Origin: Streptomyces canus | GTDB lineage: Bacteria; Actinomycetota; Actinomycetes; Streptomycetales; Streptomycetaceae | Assembly (NCBI RefSeq): GCF_041435015.1 | Contig: NZ_CP107989.1 | Span: 2,976,001 to 3,040,000, forward strand | Direction: 5' to 3' | Length of the DNA: 64,000 nucleotides | Part shown: positions 47,233 through 54,819 of the stretch, piece after piece | Layout: the number at the start of each line of letters is the position of its first letter | Numbering within the stretch: position 1 is the stretch's first letter | Translations under genes and position numbers: made by a program | Notes under the pieces: model-generated | Told to the model about the DNA's origin: nothing | Seen by the model: only the letters and a program-made list of their open reading frames with translations | Database searches by the model: none

Positions 47233-47901
47233 GTGTTCGACTTTCTAGAAGGTTATGACGTCCTCGGGGCGTTCTGGATGACGGTGAAACTCACCGCCCT
47301 GTCCGCCGTCGGCTCCCTGATCTGGGGCACCCTGCTGGCCGCGATGCGGGTCAGCCCGGTCCCGTTGATGCGCGGCTTCGGCACCGCCTACGTCAACATC
47401 GTCCGGAACATCCCGCTGACGGTCATCATCGTCTTCACCTCGCTCGGCCTCGCCGACATCTTCGGTGTGACGATGGGCGCGGCGGACAACTTCGACGTCC
47501 AGGGCTTCCGGCTGGCGGTGCTCGGTTTCGTCGCCTACACCGCGGCGTTCGTCTGCGAGGCGATCCGCTCCGGCATCAACACGGTGCCGCTCGGCCAGGC
47601 CGAGGCGGCCCGTGCGATCGGGCTGAACTTCACCCAGACCCTGCGTCTCATCGTGCTCCCGCAGGCCTTCCGCTCGGTCATCGGGCCGCTGGCCAACGTG
47701 CTGATCGCGCTGACCAAGAACACCACCGTGGCGGCCGCGATCGGCGTGGCCGAGGCCGCCACCCTGATGAAGACGATGATCGAGAACGAAGCCCAGACGC
47801 TCGCCATCGGCGCGGTCTTCGCGTTCGGCTTCCTGGTACTGACCCTGCCGACCGGCCTCCTCCTCGGCTGGCTCGCCAAGCGACTGGCGGTGAAGCGATG
47901 A
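47233..47901 (+). CDS. gluC: Glutamate ABC transporter permease GluC
   Basis: A 222-residue inner-membrane permease of the HisMQ type with about five TM helices. 'FWMTVKLTALSAVGSLIWGT', 'AYVNIVRNIPLTVIIVFTSL' and the EAA loop 'EAARAIGLNFTQTLRLIVLP' are conserved. GTG start 47233 after GGGAGA. Its stop overlaps the gluD start (ATGA), so translation is coupled. Confidence 0.93.
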   Translation: MFDFLEGYDVLGAFWMTVKLTALSAVGSLIWGTLLAAMRVSPVPLMRGFGTAYVNIVRNIPLTVIIVFTSLGLADIFGVTMGAADNFDVQGFRLAVLGFVAYTAAFVCEAIRSGINTVPLGQAEAARAIGLNFTQTLRLIVLPQAFRSVIGPLANVLIALTKNTTVAAAIGVAEAATLMKTMIENEAQTLAIGAVFAFGFLVLTLPTGLLLGWLAKRLAVKR

Positions 47902-48839
47902 GCTCGGTCCTCTACGACACGCCGGGACCCCGCGCCAAACGGCGCAACGTTCTCCTGTCGGTCGTCTTCACCGTCCTCCTCGCCCTCCTCCTGTGGTGGG
48001 TGTGGCAGAAGATGGACGACAAGAACCAGCTGGAGTGGAGCCTCTGGGAGCCCTTCACCACCAGTGCGGCCTGGACGACGTACCTGCTGCCCGGTCTCGG
48101 TGACACCCTCAAGGCCGCGGCGATCTCCATGCTGATCGCCCTCCCCCTGGGCGCGGTCTTCGGCATCGCCCGCATGTCCGACCACGCCTGGGTGCGGGGC
48201 GCGGCCGGCACGGTGGTCGAGTTCTTCCGGGCGATCCCGGTGCTGCTCCTGATGCTGTTCGCCAACGAGTTCTACGTCCGCTCCACGGACATCAGCAGCG
48301 AGCAGCGGCCCCTGTACGCCGTCGTCACCGGCCTGGTGCTCTACAACGCCTCGGTGCTCGCCGAGATCGTCCGCGCGGGCATTCTCTCCCTGCCCAAGGG
48401 GCAGACGGAGGCGGCCTACGCGGTCGGCCTGCGCAAGGGCCAGACGATGACCAGCGTCCTGCTCCCGCAGGCGGTCACCGCGATGCTGCCGGCCATCGTC
48501 AGCCAGCTGGTCGTCATCGTGAAGGACACCGCGCTGGGCGGCGTGATGCTGGGCTTCACCGAGCTGCTCAACTCACGCAGCACGCTGGCGGCCAACTACG
48601 CCAACGTCATCCCCAGCTTCATCGTCGTCGGCATCATCTACATCATCCTGAACTTCCTCCTCACCAGCTTCGCGGGCTGGCTGGAGCGGAGGCTGCGGCG
48701 CAGCAAGAAGAGCACGGGCGCGGTCCTCGGCGAGGACACGGTGGAGGTCAACCCGGCAGCGGTGGGCGGCACCTTCGGCACCGGCGGCGAGGGCGGCGGC
48801 CCGAGCGGATTCACCTTCAACGACAAGCCGCCCCGATGA
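47898..48839 (+). CDS. gluD: Glutamate ABC transporter permease GluD
   Basis: A 313-residue permease, second half of the GluCD channel. TM helices include 'NVLLSVVFTVLLALLLWWVW' and 'GLGDTLKAAAISMLIALPLG'; the EAA loop is 'EAAYAVGLRKGQTMTSVLLP'. It has an N-terminal cytoplasmic lead and a ~50-residue Gly-rich C-terminal tail ('FGTGGEGGGPSGFTFN') beyond the membrane part. Last gene of the operon, followed by a structured terminator region. Confidence 0.93.
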   Translation: MSSVLYDTPGPRAKRRNVLLSVVFTVLLALLLWWVWQKMDDKNQLEWSLWEPFTTSAAWTTYLLPGLGDTLKAAAISMLIALPLGAVFGIARMSDHAWVRGAAGTVVEFFRAIPVLLLMLFANEFYVRSTDISSEQRPLYAVVTGLVLYNASVLAEIVRAGILSLPKGQTEAAYAVGLRKGQTMTSVLLPQAVTAMLPAIVSQLVVIVKDTALGGVMLGFTELLNSRSTLAANYANVIPSFIVVGIIYIILNFLLTSFAGWLERRLRRSKKSTGAVLGEDTVEVNPAAVGGTFGTGGEGGGPSGFTFNDKPPR

Positions 48840-48850
48840 TCTGATGCGCG

Positions 48851-48924
48851 GTCAAGTGGCATGACCCGTCCGCCCGGACGACACGGAGGCAGTGGCATGA
48901 TCGCCACTGCCTCCGTCACTTGAC
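48851..48924 (+). terminator. gluABCD terminator with three-way-junction potential
   Basis: ACGGAGGCAGTGGC (48883-48896) pairs perfectly with GCCACTGCCTCCGT (48903-48916), 14 bp and 6-nt loop. CGTCC/GGACG (48867-48880) forms a small hairpin, and GTCAAGTG (48851-48858) pairs with CACTTGAC (48917-48924) to enclose both. Confidence 0.75.
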
Positions 48925-49032
48925 GCAAGCACCGGCAATGGGTTGCATACGTTCTGTGATCGCGCACCCTGCCCCAACCTCCTGTTCACCTACATCTCCC
49001 GGCATTCCGCTGCGGGCAGGGGGCGCCGCGCC

Positions 49033-50637
49033 GTGGACCCGGTGATCATCGTCGGAGCGGGGCCCGTCGGGCTCACGCTCGCCCTGGCGCTGGCGCGTCA
49101 GGAGGTCCCCTCCGTGGTCCTCGACGAGGGTCCGGGCAAGGACGAACCCCGCCTGGCCCGGACCGCCGTACTGCACGAGGACACCGCCGCTCTCATGTCG
49201 CGGCTGACCGGCGTGCCGGTCGCCGAGCTCGGCGTGCACTGGGCCGGATGGCGGTCGATGCGCCGCAAGCAGGTGATGCGCGAGGTCGACTTCGAAGAGG
49301 GCGGAGACGCCCCCCTGCACCTCGCGCAGCACGTCCTGACGGGCGCCCTGCGCGCCGCCCTGGCCGAGCAGCGACTGGTCAAGCTCACCACCGAGAGCCG
49401 TCTCGACACGATCGAGCAGGAGCCCTCCGGCGTCACCGCCCACACCCGCGGCCCCAAGGGCACCTGGTGGCGCGGCAGTTACCTGGTCGGCTGCGACGGC
49501 CCGCGTTCCACCGTGCGCAAGCTCGAGGACATCCGCTTCCCGGGCCGTACGGCGGTCGAGCGCCACGCGGTCGCCGCCCTGCGCGCGGAACTCCCCTGGG
49601 AGGACCGGGCGTTGCTCCACCGGATGCCGCCGTGGCGGACGTCCGGCCCGTCGGCCGGGGAGATCACCGCCCGCCCGCTTCCCGAGGGCGTGTGGCGCCT
49701 GGACTGGCTGCTGCCGCCGGGCAAGGACCTGGTCACCCCCGAGCTCCTGGTGGCCCGCGTCCGGGAGACCCTGGCCGGCTGGACGGGCGGCTCGACACCG
49801 CCGTACGAACTCCTCGACACCGGAGTCCACACCGTGCACCACCGGCTGGCCCGCCGCTGGCGCGCCGGCCGGGTCTTTCTCGCCGGGGACGCGGCGCACT
49901 GCCTCGGGGCGCTCGGCACGCAGGGCCTCGACGAGGGCCTCCAGGACGCCGACAACCTTGCGTGGAAGCTCGCTCTGGCCTGGCACCACGGGTCGCACGA
50001 GGCGCTTCTCGACAGCTACCAGGCCGAGCGGCGTGCGGTCGTCGCCGGGCGGCTGCGCGCCGCCGACCAGGCGCTGCCGCTGCTGCGTGGTGGCGGGGGG
50101 CTGCGGTCGGTCGTCCCCGGCTCGGCCCGTGGCCACGACGCCTTGCTCACGGACGGTCACTTGGGGCGCGGCCCGCTCGGCGCGCCGGGGGCGTACGCCG
50201 ACTCGCCCCTCGCGCCCCGGCACCTCGAAGGAGAGGTGCCCGTCGCCACCCTGCCGGGGTCCGCGGTCGCGGATGTGCGGGTCACCGCCGAGGACGGCTC
50301 CTTCGTACGGCTGCGCGAGCGCCTGGGCCGCGGCGCGCTGCTGGTCGTCCTGGTCGCGCCGGGCACCGGAGTGTGGGAGCGCAAGCACTGGGTGACCGCC
50401 GGGATCATGCCCCGCCTGGCCGCGTCGGTGACCGCGCTGCCGCACCACGCCGAGCTCCTGGTCGCCGAGGAGTACCCGGGTGCGGCCCCGCACACGGTCC
50501 TCCTCGTACGGCCGGACGGTCATCTCGTCACGGCGCTGAGCGGAGTCCGCCCGGCGGACCTGTACTCGGCGGCCGAGACGGCGCTCGGCGGGCCGCCGGC
50601 GAAGACCGAGGCGAGCGCGGGGGCCGGCTCGCGTTGA
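49033..50637 (+). CDS. FAD-dependent aromatic-type monooxygenase
   Basis: A 534-residue flavoprotein of the PHBH/RdmE class. The FAD-binding Rossmann motif 'VIIVGAGPVGLTLALALARQ' opens the protein (GTG 49033), 'YLVGCDGPRSTVRKL' is the NADPH/FAD fingerprint and 'RVFLAGDAAHCLGALGTQGL' the second FAD motif near 283; a thioredoxin-like C-terminal domain follows. Members hydroxylate phenols or polyketides, but no biosynthetic cluster is nearby, so the substrate is unknown. The frame continues upstream to 48943 without an SD; the GTG gives the normal N-terminus. A terminator hairpin follows directly. Confidence 0.88.
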   Translation: MDPVIIVGAGPVGLTLALALARQEVPSVVLDEGPGKDEPRLARTAVLHEDTAALMSRLTGVPVAELGVHWAGWRSMRRKQVMREVDFEEGGDAPLHLAQHVLTGALRAALAEQRLVKLTTESRLDTIEQEPSGVTAHTRGPKGTWWRGSYLVGCDGPRSTVRKLEDIRFPGRTAVERHAVAALRAELPWEDRALLHRMPPWRTSGPSAGEITARPLPEGVWRLDWLLPPGKDLVTPELLVARVRETLAGWTGGSTPPYELLDTGVHTVHHRLARRWRAGRVFLAGDAAHCLGALGTQGLDEGLQDADNLAWKLALAWHHGSHEALLDSYQAERRAVVAGRLRAADQALPLLRGGGGLRSVVPGSARGHDALLTDGHLGRGPLGAPGAYADSPLAPRHLEGEVPVATLPGSAVADVRVTAEDGSFVRLRERLGRGALLVVLVAPGTGVWERKHWVTAGIMPRLAASVTALPHHAELLVAEEYPGAAPHTVLLVRPDGHLVTALSGVRPADLYSAAETALGGPPAKTEASAGAGSR

Positions 50638-50641
50638 TGTG

Positions 50642-50677
50642 CTCACCGTCACTGTGCGTCCACATAGTGACGGTGAG
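50642..50677 (+). terminator. Terminator of the monooxygenase gene
   Basis: CTCACCGTCACT (50642-50653) and AGTGACGGTGAG (50666-50677): perfect 12-bp stem, 12-nt loop, 4 nt after the stop. Confidence 0.75.
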
Positions 50678-50714
50678 TTGAAACGCTCCGGGCTCGCATG
50701 GTGTACTCCGGATC

Positions 50715-50801
50715 GTGACCGACACCTGTGTGCGCCTGTGGCGGAGGGTCCATATGGACCTCGTCCGCTATGCGGGCTGCGTGTGTCGCCCGTCCTGCTG
50801 A
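50715..50801 (+). CDS. Cys-rich leader peptide upstream of cysteine dioxygenase
   Basis: A 28-codon frame starting at GTG 50715 and ending 'RRVHMDLVRYAGCVCRPSC'. It resembles the actinobacterial leader-peptide pattern RRHVDLxRxxSAxCR found before sulphur-metabolism genes. Three Cys codons lie in the last seven (TGC, TGT, TGC). An internal ATG at 50754 has GGAGGG 5 nt upstream and would give a 15-residue version. The stop is 76 nt before the cysteine dioxygenase start, and a 9-bp hairpin lies between. Ribosome stalling on Cys codons when Cys-tRNA is short would sense cysteine. Too short for usual gene calling. Confidence 0.65.
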   Translation: MTDTCVRLWRRVHMDLVRYAGCVCRPSC

Positions 50802-50821
50802 ATTCGCCTCTTCACTTCCCC

Positions 50822-50848
50822 GCGTGCCGTGTCTGAGCGACGGCACGC
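50822..50848 (+). promoter_or_regulatory. Putative attenuator/coupling hairpin before cysteine dioxygenase
   Basis: GCGTGCCGT (50822-50830) and ACGGCACGC (50840-50848): perfect 9-bp stem with a 9-nt loop, between the leader-peptide stop and the SD (AGGACG) of the dioxygenase gene. Confidence 0.5.
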
Positions 50849-50877
50849 TCTCGCGAACTCTTCTCAGGACGGTGTCC

Positions 50878-51411
50878 GTGTCTGTCTCCCCCGCCCTCCC
50901 CTCGGTGTCCTCCGTCACGCCGCCCACCCAGGCCGACCTCCTCGACTTCGTACGGCGCACCGCCGCCGACACCGAGCTGATCGACTCGCTCCCCCTCGAC
51001 CCGGAGGGGCGCACCTGGGTGCGCCTGGAGGGGCCCGGCGGCAGCGAGGCCTGGCTGATCGGCTGGCCGCCCGGCACCGGCACCGGCTGGCACGACCACG
51101 CCGAGTCGGTCGGCGCCTTCACCATCGCCGCCGGAGAGCTCAAGGAGAACTCCCTCGCCGCCCGGCTGCCCGCCGACGGCTGGAAGACCCTCGAACTCTC
51201 CGAGGACGTGGACCGCGAGCGACAGCTGCCGGCCGGCAAGGGCCGCTCGTTCGGACAGCACCACGTCCACGAGGTCCTCAACGAGTCCACCGACGTCCAC
51301 GCGATCTCCGTGCACGCCTACTACCCGCCCCTCCCCCAGATCCGCCGCTACAGCCGCACCGGCCAGATCCTCCGGCTGGAGCACGTGGAGCGGCCTGCGG
51401 ACTGGCAGTGA
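50878..51411 (+). CDS. Cysteine dioxygenase (type I, cupin)
   Basis: A 177-residue non-haem iron enzyme oxidising cysteine to cysteine sulphinate. Cupin motif 1 is 'GTGWHDHAESVGAFTIAAGE' with two His iron ligands near residue 67; the third is in 'FGQHHVHEVLN' near 125. 'WLIGWPPGTGTGWHDH' is typical of the bacterial family. GTG 50878 has AGGAC 7 nt upstream; GTG 50872 is possible. In streptomycetes a rhodanese gene normally follows; here it is wrecked. A Cys-codon leader upstream suggests control by cysteine availability. Confidence 0.92.
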   Translation: MSVSPALPSVSSVTPPTQADLLDFVRRTAADTELIDSLPLDPEGRTWVRLEGPGGSEAWLIGWPPGTGTGWHDHAESVGAFTIAAGELKENSLAARLPADGWKTLELSEDVDRERQLPAGKGRSFGQHHVHEVLNESTDVHAISVHAYYPPLPQIRRYSRTGQILRLEHVERPADWQ

Positions 51412-51447
51412 GCGCCCCGCCTGTCGGTCGTACGGCCGAACCAGGCG

Positions 51448-51816
51448 CCCGGCATCGATGAGTTGCTGGAGCTGCACGCGGGCTACGAGCGGGTCGGAGC
51501 CTGCGCGAAGCTTGACGGGCTGATCCCGTGGTGCCCTGGTCGTCCAGCGCAACGAGCTGGAGTGGCGCCTCGACCCTCGGGGCAGCCACCGCCTCCCCGA
51601 GGCCACGGACCACGATCATCGGCTGGCGTCCCGTACTCCAGGAGCCGCCGGCCCGTCGGCCCAGGCGGTGACCGGCAACCCTGCCGCCCGCCAGGCCGGG
51701 AAACCGCCGACGGGATCCGTGGCCCGGCGCAGCCCCGGTCGGCGCAGGGGCTCCGCCGCGAGGCTGGAGGCGTACCCCTCGTCGCACACCACCACGACCC
51801 GCACCCGGTTGTTCAC
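51448..51816. pseudogene. Rhodanese-domain protein, disrupted: N-half on +, C-half on -
   Basis: On the plus strand 51448-51528 reads 'PGIDELLELHAGYERVG' then, after a deletion, 'KLDGLIP'; an extra T near 51529 shifts the frame to 'ALVVQRNELEWRLDPRGSHR' continuing to 'LPEATDHD' at ~51618. The C-terminal half, with the catalytic-loop Cys in 'VRVVVVCDEGYASSLAAE' and 'VGGFPAWRAAGLPVTAW', lies inverted on the minus strand (51804-51660). Together these make one single-domain rhodanese of the kind that follows cysteine dioxygenase in other streptomycetes (from memory). The layout implies a ~190-bp inversion plus a deletion and a frameshift, so no functional sulphurtransferase is made. Confidence 0.75.
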
Positions 51817-51993
51817 GATCTTGTCGATGTCCTCGTCGCGCAGCGGGGCGACGGTGCCGGTGACGGCCGGCTCTCCCCGCTGCCCGCCGGGGAGACCCCG
51901 TCCTGGCCGGTGATGCTTCTCCTCGTGCCGGGCATCGCCCGTTTCCGCCCCGGTGTCTCTCCGCTCAGGCCCGGTTCCTGAAAACCCCCGGTG
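51817..51993. other. Remnant sequence between the broken rhodanese and recX
   Basis: On the minus strand the C-half frame continues upstream as 'TVAPLRDEDIDKIVNNR', which I do not recognise and which may be a remnant joined by rearrangement. No gene is supported. Confidence 0.4.
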
Positions 51994-52953
51994 TCAGAAC
52001 CCCTCGTCGCCGAGGAACTCCGTCTCCTCGCCCTCCTCCGCCAGCGCCTGCCGGACCACCCGCAGGGCTATGCCCTCGGAGTAGCCCTTGCGGGCGAGCA
52101 TGCCGGCGAGGCGGCGCAGTCGCTTGTCGCGGTCGAGGCCGCGCGTCGCGCGCAGCTTGCGGTCGACGAGCTCGCGGGCCGTCACCTCCTCCTGCTCGGA
52201 GTCGAGCTGCGAGACGGCCGCGTCGATGAGCGTGGAGTCGACGCCCTTGGTCCGCAGTTCCTGGGCGAGCGCCCGCCGGGCGAGCCCCCGGCCGTGGTGC
52301 CGGGACTCCACCCAGGCGTCCGCGAACGCGCTGTCGTTGATCAGTCCGACCTCCTCGAACCGCGACAGCACCTCCTCGGCGGCGTCGTCCGGGATCTCCC
52401 GCTTGCGCAAGGCGTCGGCGAGCTGCTTCCGCGTGCGCGGGGTCCCGGTGAGCAGGCGCAGACAGATCGCCCGCGCCCGCTCCACCGGGTCCGCCGGAGA
52501 CTCCCCCTTCTCGGCCCTCGACAAGGAGGGGCCGCCTCCGTCCTCGCCGGGCGACTCCCCGAAGCCGCGCCGACGCTGTCGACGCCCCCGGGAACCGCCC
52601 GAGGCTTGGCCGCCGCCTCGACGCGAGCTCCGGCCGAACGCCTCGCCACCGGGCTCATTGCCGCTCGACCCACCATCGCCGTACGTCCCGCCGCGGTGGG
52701 ACCGACCGGCGCCATACGCCAGGTCATCGCCGCCGGCCCCCTCGACGCCGTACGACATCGCGCGGCCGAATCCCCCGTCCGCGCCGCCCGTCGGCTCATC
52801 GCCGATCCACCCCATGCCGTACGACACCGAGCGGTCGTGTCCCCCGTCCGCACCGTCCCCGTCGCCGCCCGGCCCGGCAGAACCCCCGTCGCCCTTTCCG
52901 CCCCAGCCTCGTGGAGCGTCCTCGTACTCGGCCCAGTCGGTTCGCCGTGTCAC
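51994..52953 (-). CDS. recX: Regulatory protein RecX with long Gly-rich N-terminal extension
   Basis: A 319-residue RecA modulator. The C-terminal ~160 residues are a normal RecX: 'RARAICLRLLTGTPRTRKQL', 'VLSRFEEVGLINDSAFADAW', 'LRTKGVDSTLIDAAV' and 'GMLARKGYSEGIALRVV'. The first ~125 residues are Gly/Asp/Ser-rich with spaced 'SYG' units ('SVSYGMGW', 'AMSYGVEG', 'LAYGAGR', 'GTYGDGG'), nearly doubling the usual length. GTG 52953 lies 4 bp after the recA stop, so the genes are co-transcribed; RecX restrains RecA filament growth. The frame runs further upstream inside recA and is ignored. Confidence 0.93.
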   Translation of the reverse strand: MTRRTDWAEYEDAPRGWGGKGDGGSAGPGGDGDGADGGHDRSVSYGMGWIGDEPTGGADGGFGRAMSYGVEGAGGDDLAYGAGRSHRGGTYGDGGSSGNEPGGEAFGRSSRRGGGQASGGSRGRRQRRRGFGESPGEDGGGPSLSRAEKGESPADPVERARAICLRLLTGTPRTRKQLADALRKREIPDDAAEEVLSRFEEVGLINDSAFADAWVESRHHGRGLARRALAQELRTKGVDSTLIDAAVSQLDSEQEEVTARELVDRKLRATRGLDRDKRLRRLAGMLARKGYSEGIALRVVRQALAEEGEETEFLGDEGF

Positions 52954-52957
52954 AGGA

Positions 52958-54082
52958 TCAGCTCTTGGCGGCCGGAGCCTTGGCCTTCGTCGCCTTCGCA
53001 GCCGCCGAAGCCGGCACCTTGGCGGCATCGTCCCCGGCAGCGGACACCGCGGCGTCCGCACCCGGCTCGGCGGTCGGCTCCTGAGGCCGGACGCCGACAC
53101 CCAGCTTCTCCTTGATCTTCTTCTCGATCTCGTTGGCCAGGTCGGGGTTGTCCTTCAGGAAGTTGCGCGCGTTCTCCTTGCCCTGGCCGAGCTGGTCGCC
53201 CTCGTACGTGTACCAGGCGCCCGCCTTGCGGACGAAGCCGTTCTCCACGCCCATGTCGATCAGACCGCCCTCGCGGCTGATGCCCTGCCCGTAGAGGATG
53301 TCGAACTCGGCCTGCTTGAAGGGCGGCGCGACCTTGTTCTTGACGACCTTGACGCGGGTGCGGTTGCCGACCGCGTCCGTACCGTCCTTCAGGGTCTCGA
53401 TGCGGCGGATGTCGAGCCGCACCGAGGCGTAGAACTTCAGCGCCCGGCCACCGGTCGTGGTCTCCGGGGAGCCGAACATCACGCCGATCTTCTCGCGGAG
53501 CTGGTTGATGAAGATCGCGGTGGTCTTGGACTGGTTGAGCGCGCTGGTGATCTTCCGCAGGGCCTGGCTCATCAGACGGGCCTGCAGACCGACGTGGCTG
53601 TCACCCATCTCGCCCTCGATCTCCGCGCGCGGGACGAGCGCGGCGACGGAGTCGATGACGATGAGGTCGAGGGCACCGGAGCGGACCAGCATGTCCACGA
53701 TCTCCAGAGCCTGCTCGCCGTTGTCCGGCTGGGAGAGGATCAGGTTGTCGATGTCGACGCCGAGCTTCTTCGCGTACTCGGGGTCGAGGGCGTGCTCCGC
53801 GTCCACGAAGGCGACCTGCCCGCCGGCCTTCTGGGCGTTGGCCACCGCGTGCAGCGTCAGGGTCGTCTTACCGGAGGACTCCGGTCCGTACACCTCCACC
53901 ACTCGGCCACGCGGCAGGCCGCCGACGCCGAGGGCGACGTCGAGTGCGGTCGACCCGGTGGGGATGACCTCGATGGGCTCGTTCGGCCGCTCGCCCAGGC
54001 GCATCACGGCACCCTTGCCGAACTGCCGTTCAATCTGTGCGAGCGCGGCGTCGAGCGCCTTCTCGCGGTCGGTTCCTGCCAT
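52958..54082 (-). CDS. recA: Recombinase RecA
   Basis: A 374-residue recombinase that forms filaments on ssDNA, exchanges strands and triggers LexA cleavage. Walker A '[14 protein letters not shown]' near 65-78, Walker B '[17 protein letters not shown]', loop L2 '[21 protein letters not shown]' region near 195-215. The Ala/Lys-rich C-terminal tail ('[12 protein letters not shown]') is streptomycete-typical. ATG 54082 gives '[20 protein letters not shown]'. Upstream are a perfect PafBC-type promoter (54148-54126) and an SOS-like box (54258-54247), so both damage pathways should act. Co-transcribed with recX. Confidence 0.98.
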   Translation of the reverse strand: MAGTDREKALDAALAQIERQFGKGAVMRLGERPNEPIEVIPTGSTALDVALGVGGLPRGRVVEVYGPESSGKTTLTLHAVANAQKAGGQVAFVDAEHALDPEYAKKLGVDIDNLILSQPDNGEQALEIVDMLVRSGALDLIVIDSVAALVPRAEIEGEMGDSHVGLQARLMSQALRKITSALNQSKTTAIFINQLREKIGVMFGSPETTTGGRALKFYASVRLDIRRIETLKDGTDAVGNRTRVKVVKNKVAPPFKQAEFDILYGQGISREGGLIDMGVENGFVRKAGAWYTYEGDQLGQGKENARNFLKDNPDLANEIEKKIKEKLGVGVRPQEPTAEPGADAAVSAAGDDAAKVPASAAAKATKAKAPAAKS

Positions 54083-54125
54083 GGGTTCCACCCGATTTGC
54101 TTGAGTCGATCGCTTCACGTCAAAG

Positions 54126-54148
54126 ACGCTAACGCCTGCCACTGACAA
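54126..54148 (-). promoter_or_regulatory. RecA-independent (PafBC-type) promoter of recA
   Basis: Minus strand TTGTCAGTG, 8 nt, TAGCGT: an exact match to tTGTCRgtg-N8-TAnnnT. Transcription would start about 37 nt before the ATG. Confidence 0.85.
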
Positions 54149-54246
54149 TGCGTCCCGACGGCCGTCCGGCCTGTGGATAACTCGGGCACTCCTCCATGCA
54201 AACCATGCCGAAACGCCCACCGTTCACTTCGCCGGAACCTCCATAA

Positions 54247-54258
54247 GAATGGATGTTC
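54247..54258 (-). promoter_or_regulatory. SOS-like (LexA/Cheo-type) box of recA
   Basis: On the minus strand GAACATCCATTC, preceded by TCG. This is the element I recall from S. lividans and S. rimosus recA promoters; one half (GAAC) is perfect, the other degenerate. Confidence 0.7.
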
Positions 54259-54414
54259 GATTTTCGTGTCAAGCGCACCACACGGCACCCGGGACACTTC
54301 CTGCGGCACGCTCCCACGGCTTCCTCCGCCACGCTCCGGCTACTTCCCCCGGCGTACTTCAGGTGTCTTCGACGGTACGACGACCGGGCGGGCCGTTCTC
54401 GCGAGTCTGGTGCC

Positions 54415-54819
54415 ATGGAGACCACGACGAGCGCCCGAGAGACCGCCCGGAAAGGCGGCGGCACGGCACGTACCCCCGCCGTCGTCGCGACCCTGTCCGC
54501 ACTGCTCCTGCCGGCCGCGTCCATCGTCGGCCAGATCGTCGCCGGAGCGGACTACCCCACCGTCCCGCCCGGACTCGTCATCCTGCTCGTGGCGGCGGCC
54601 CTGCTGGTCCGGCGCACGAACCGGTGGACGACCGGACTCGCCCTCGGCGTCGGCCTGCTCACAGGCACGGGCGCGATCCTGACCCCGAACACCGGCGACC
54701 ACCTCTCCTCGGGGGACACCGCGCCCATCGCCTCGACTGCGGCCGAGCTCGTCGGCCTCGTCACCCTGGTGATCGCCGGGGCCGCGGCCGGCCTGGCCCG
54801 GCACGGGGCAGGGCACTGA
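54415..54819 (+). CDS. Small four-TM membrane protein
   Basis: A 134-residue protein with about four hydrophobic segments ('TLSALLLPAASIVGQIVAG', 'PGLVILLVAAALLV', 'TGLALGVGLLTGTGAIL', 'ELVGLVTLVIAGAAAGLA'). No family recognised. Its stop overlaps the start of the next gene (TGATG), so the two are co-translated and may form a complex. No clear SD before ATG 54415; an upstream ATG in frame at 54253 falls in the recA promoter region. Confidence 0.65.
   Translation: METTTSARETARKGGGTARTPAVVATLSALLLPAASIVGQIVAGADYPTVPPGLVILLVAAALLVRRTNRWTTGLALGVGLLTGTGAILTPNTGDHLSSGDTAPIASTAAELVGLVTLVIAGAAAGLARHGAGH

Larger units (their letters stand above)
54083..54414. other. recA promoter region (divergent from a membrane-protein gene)
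   Basis: No gene. Contains the two recA control elements listed separately; the rest has no evident features. The divergent membrane-protein gene has no clear SD. Confidence 0.6.
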
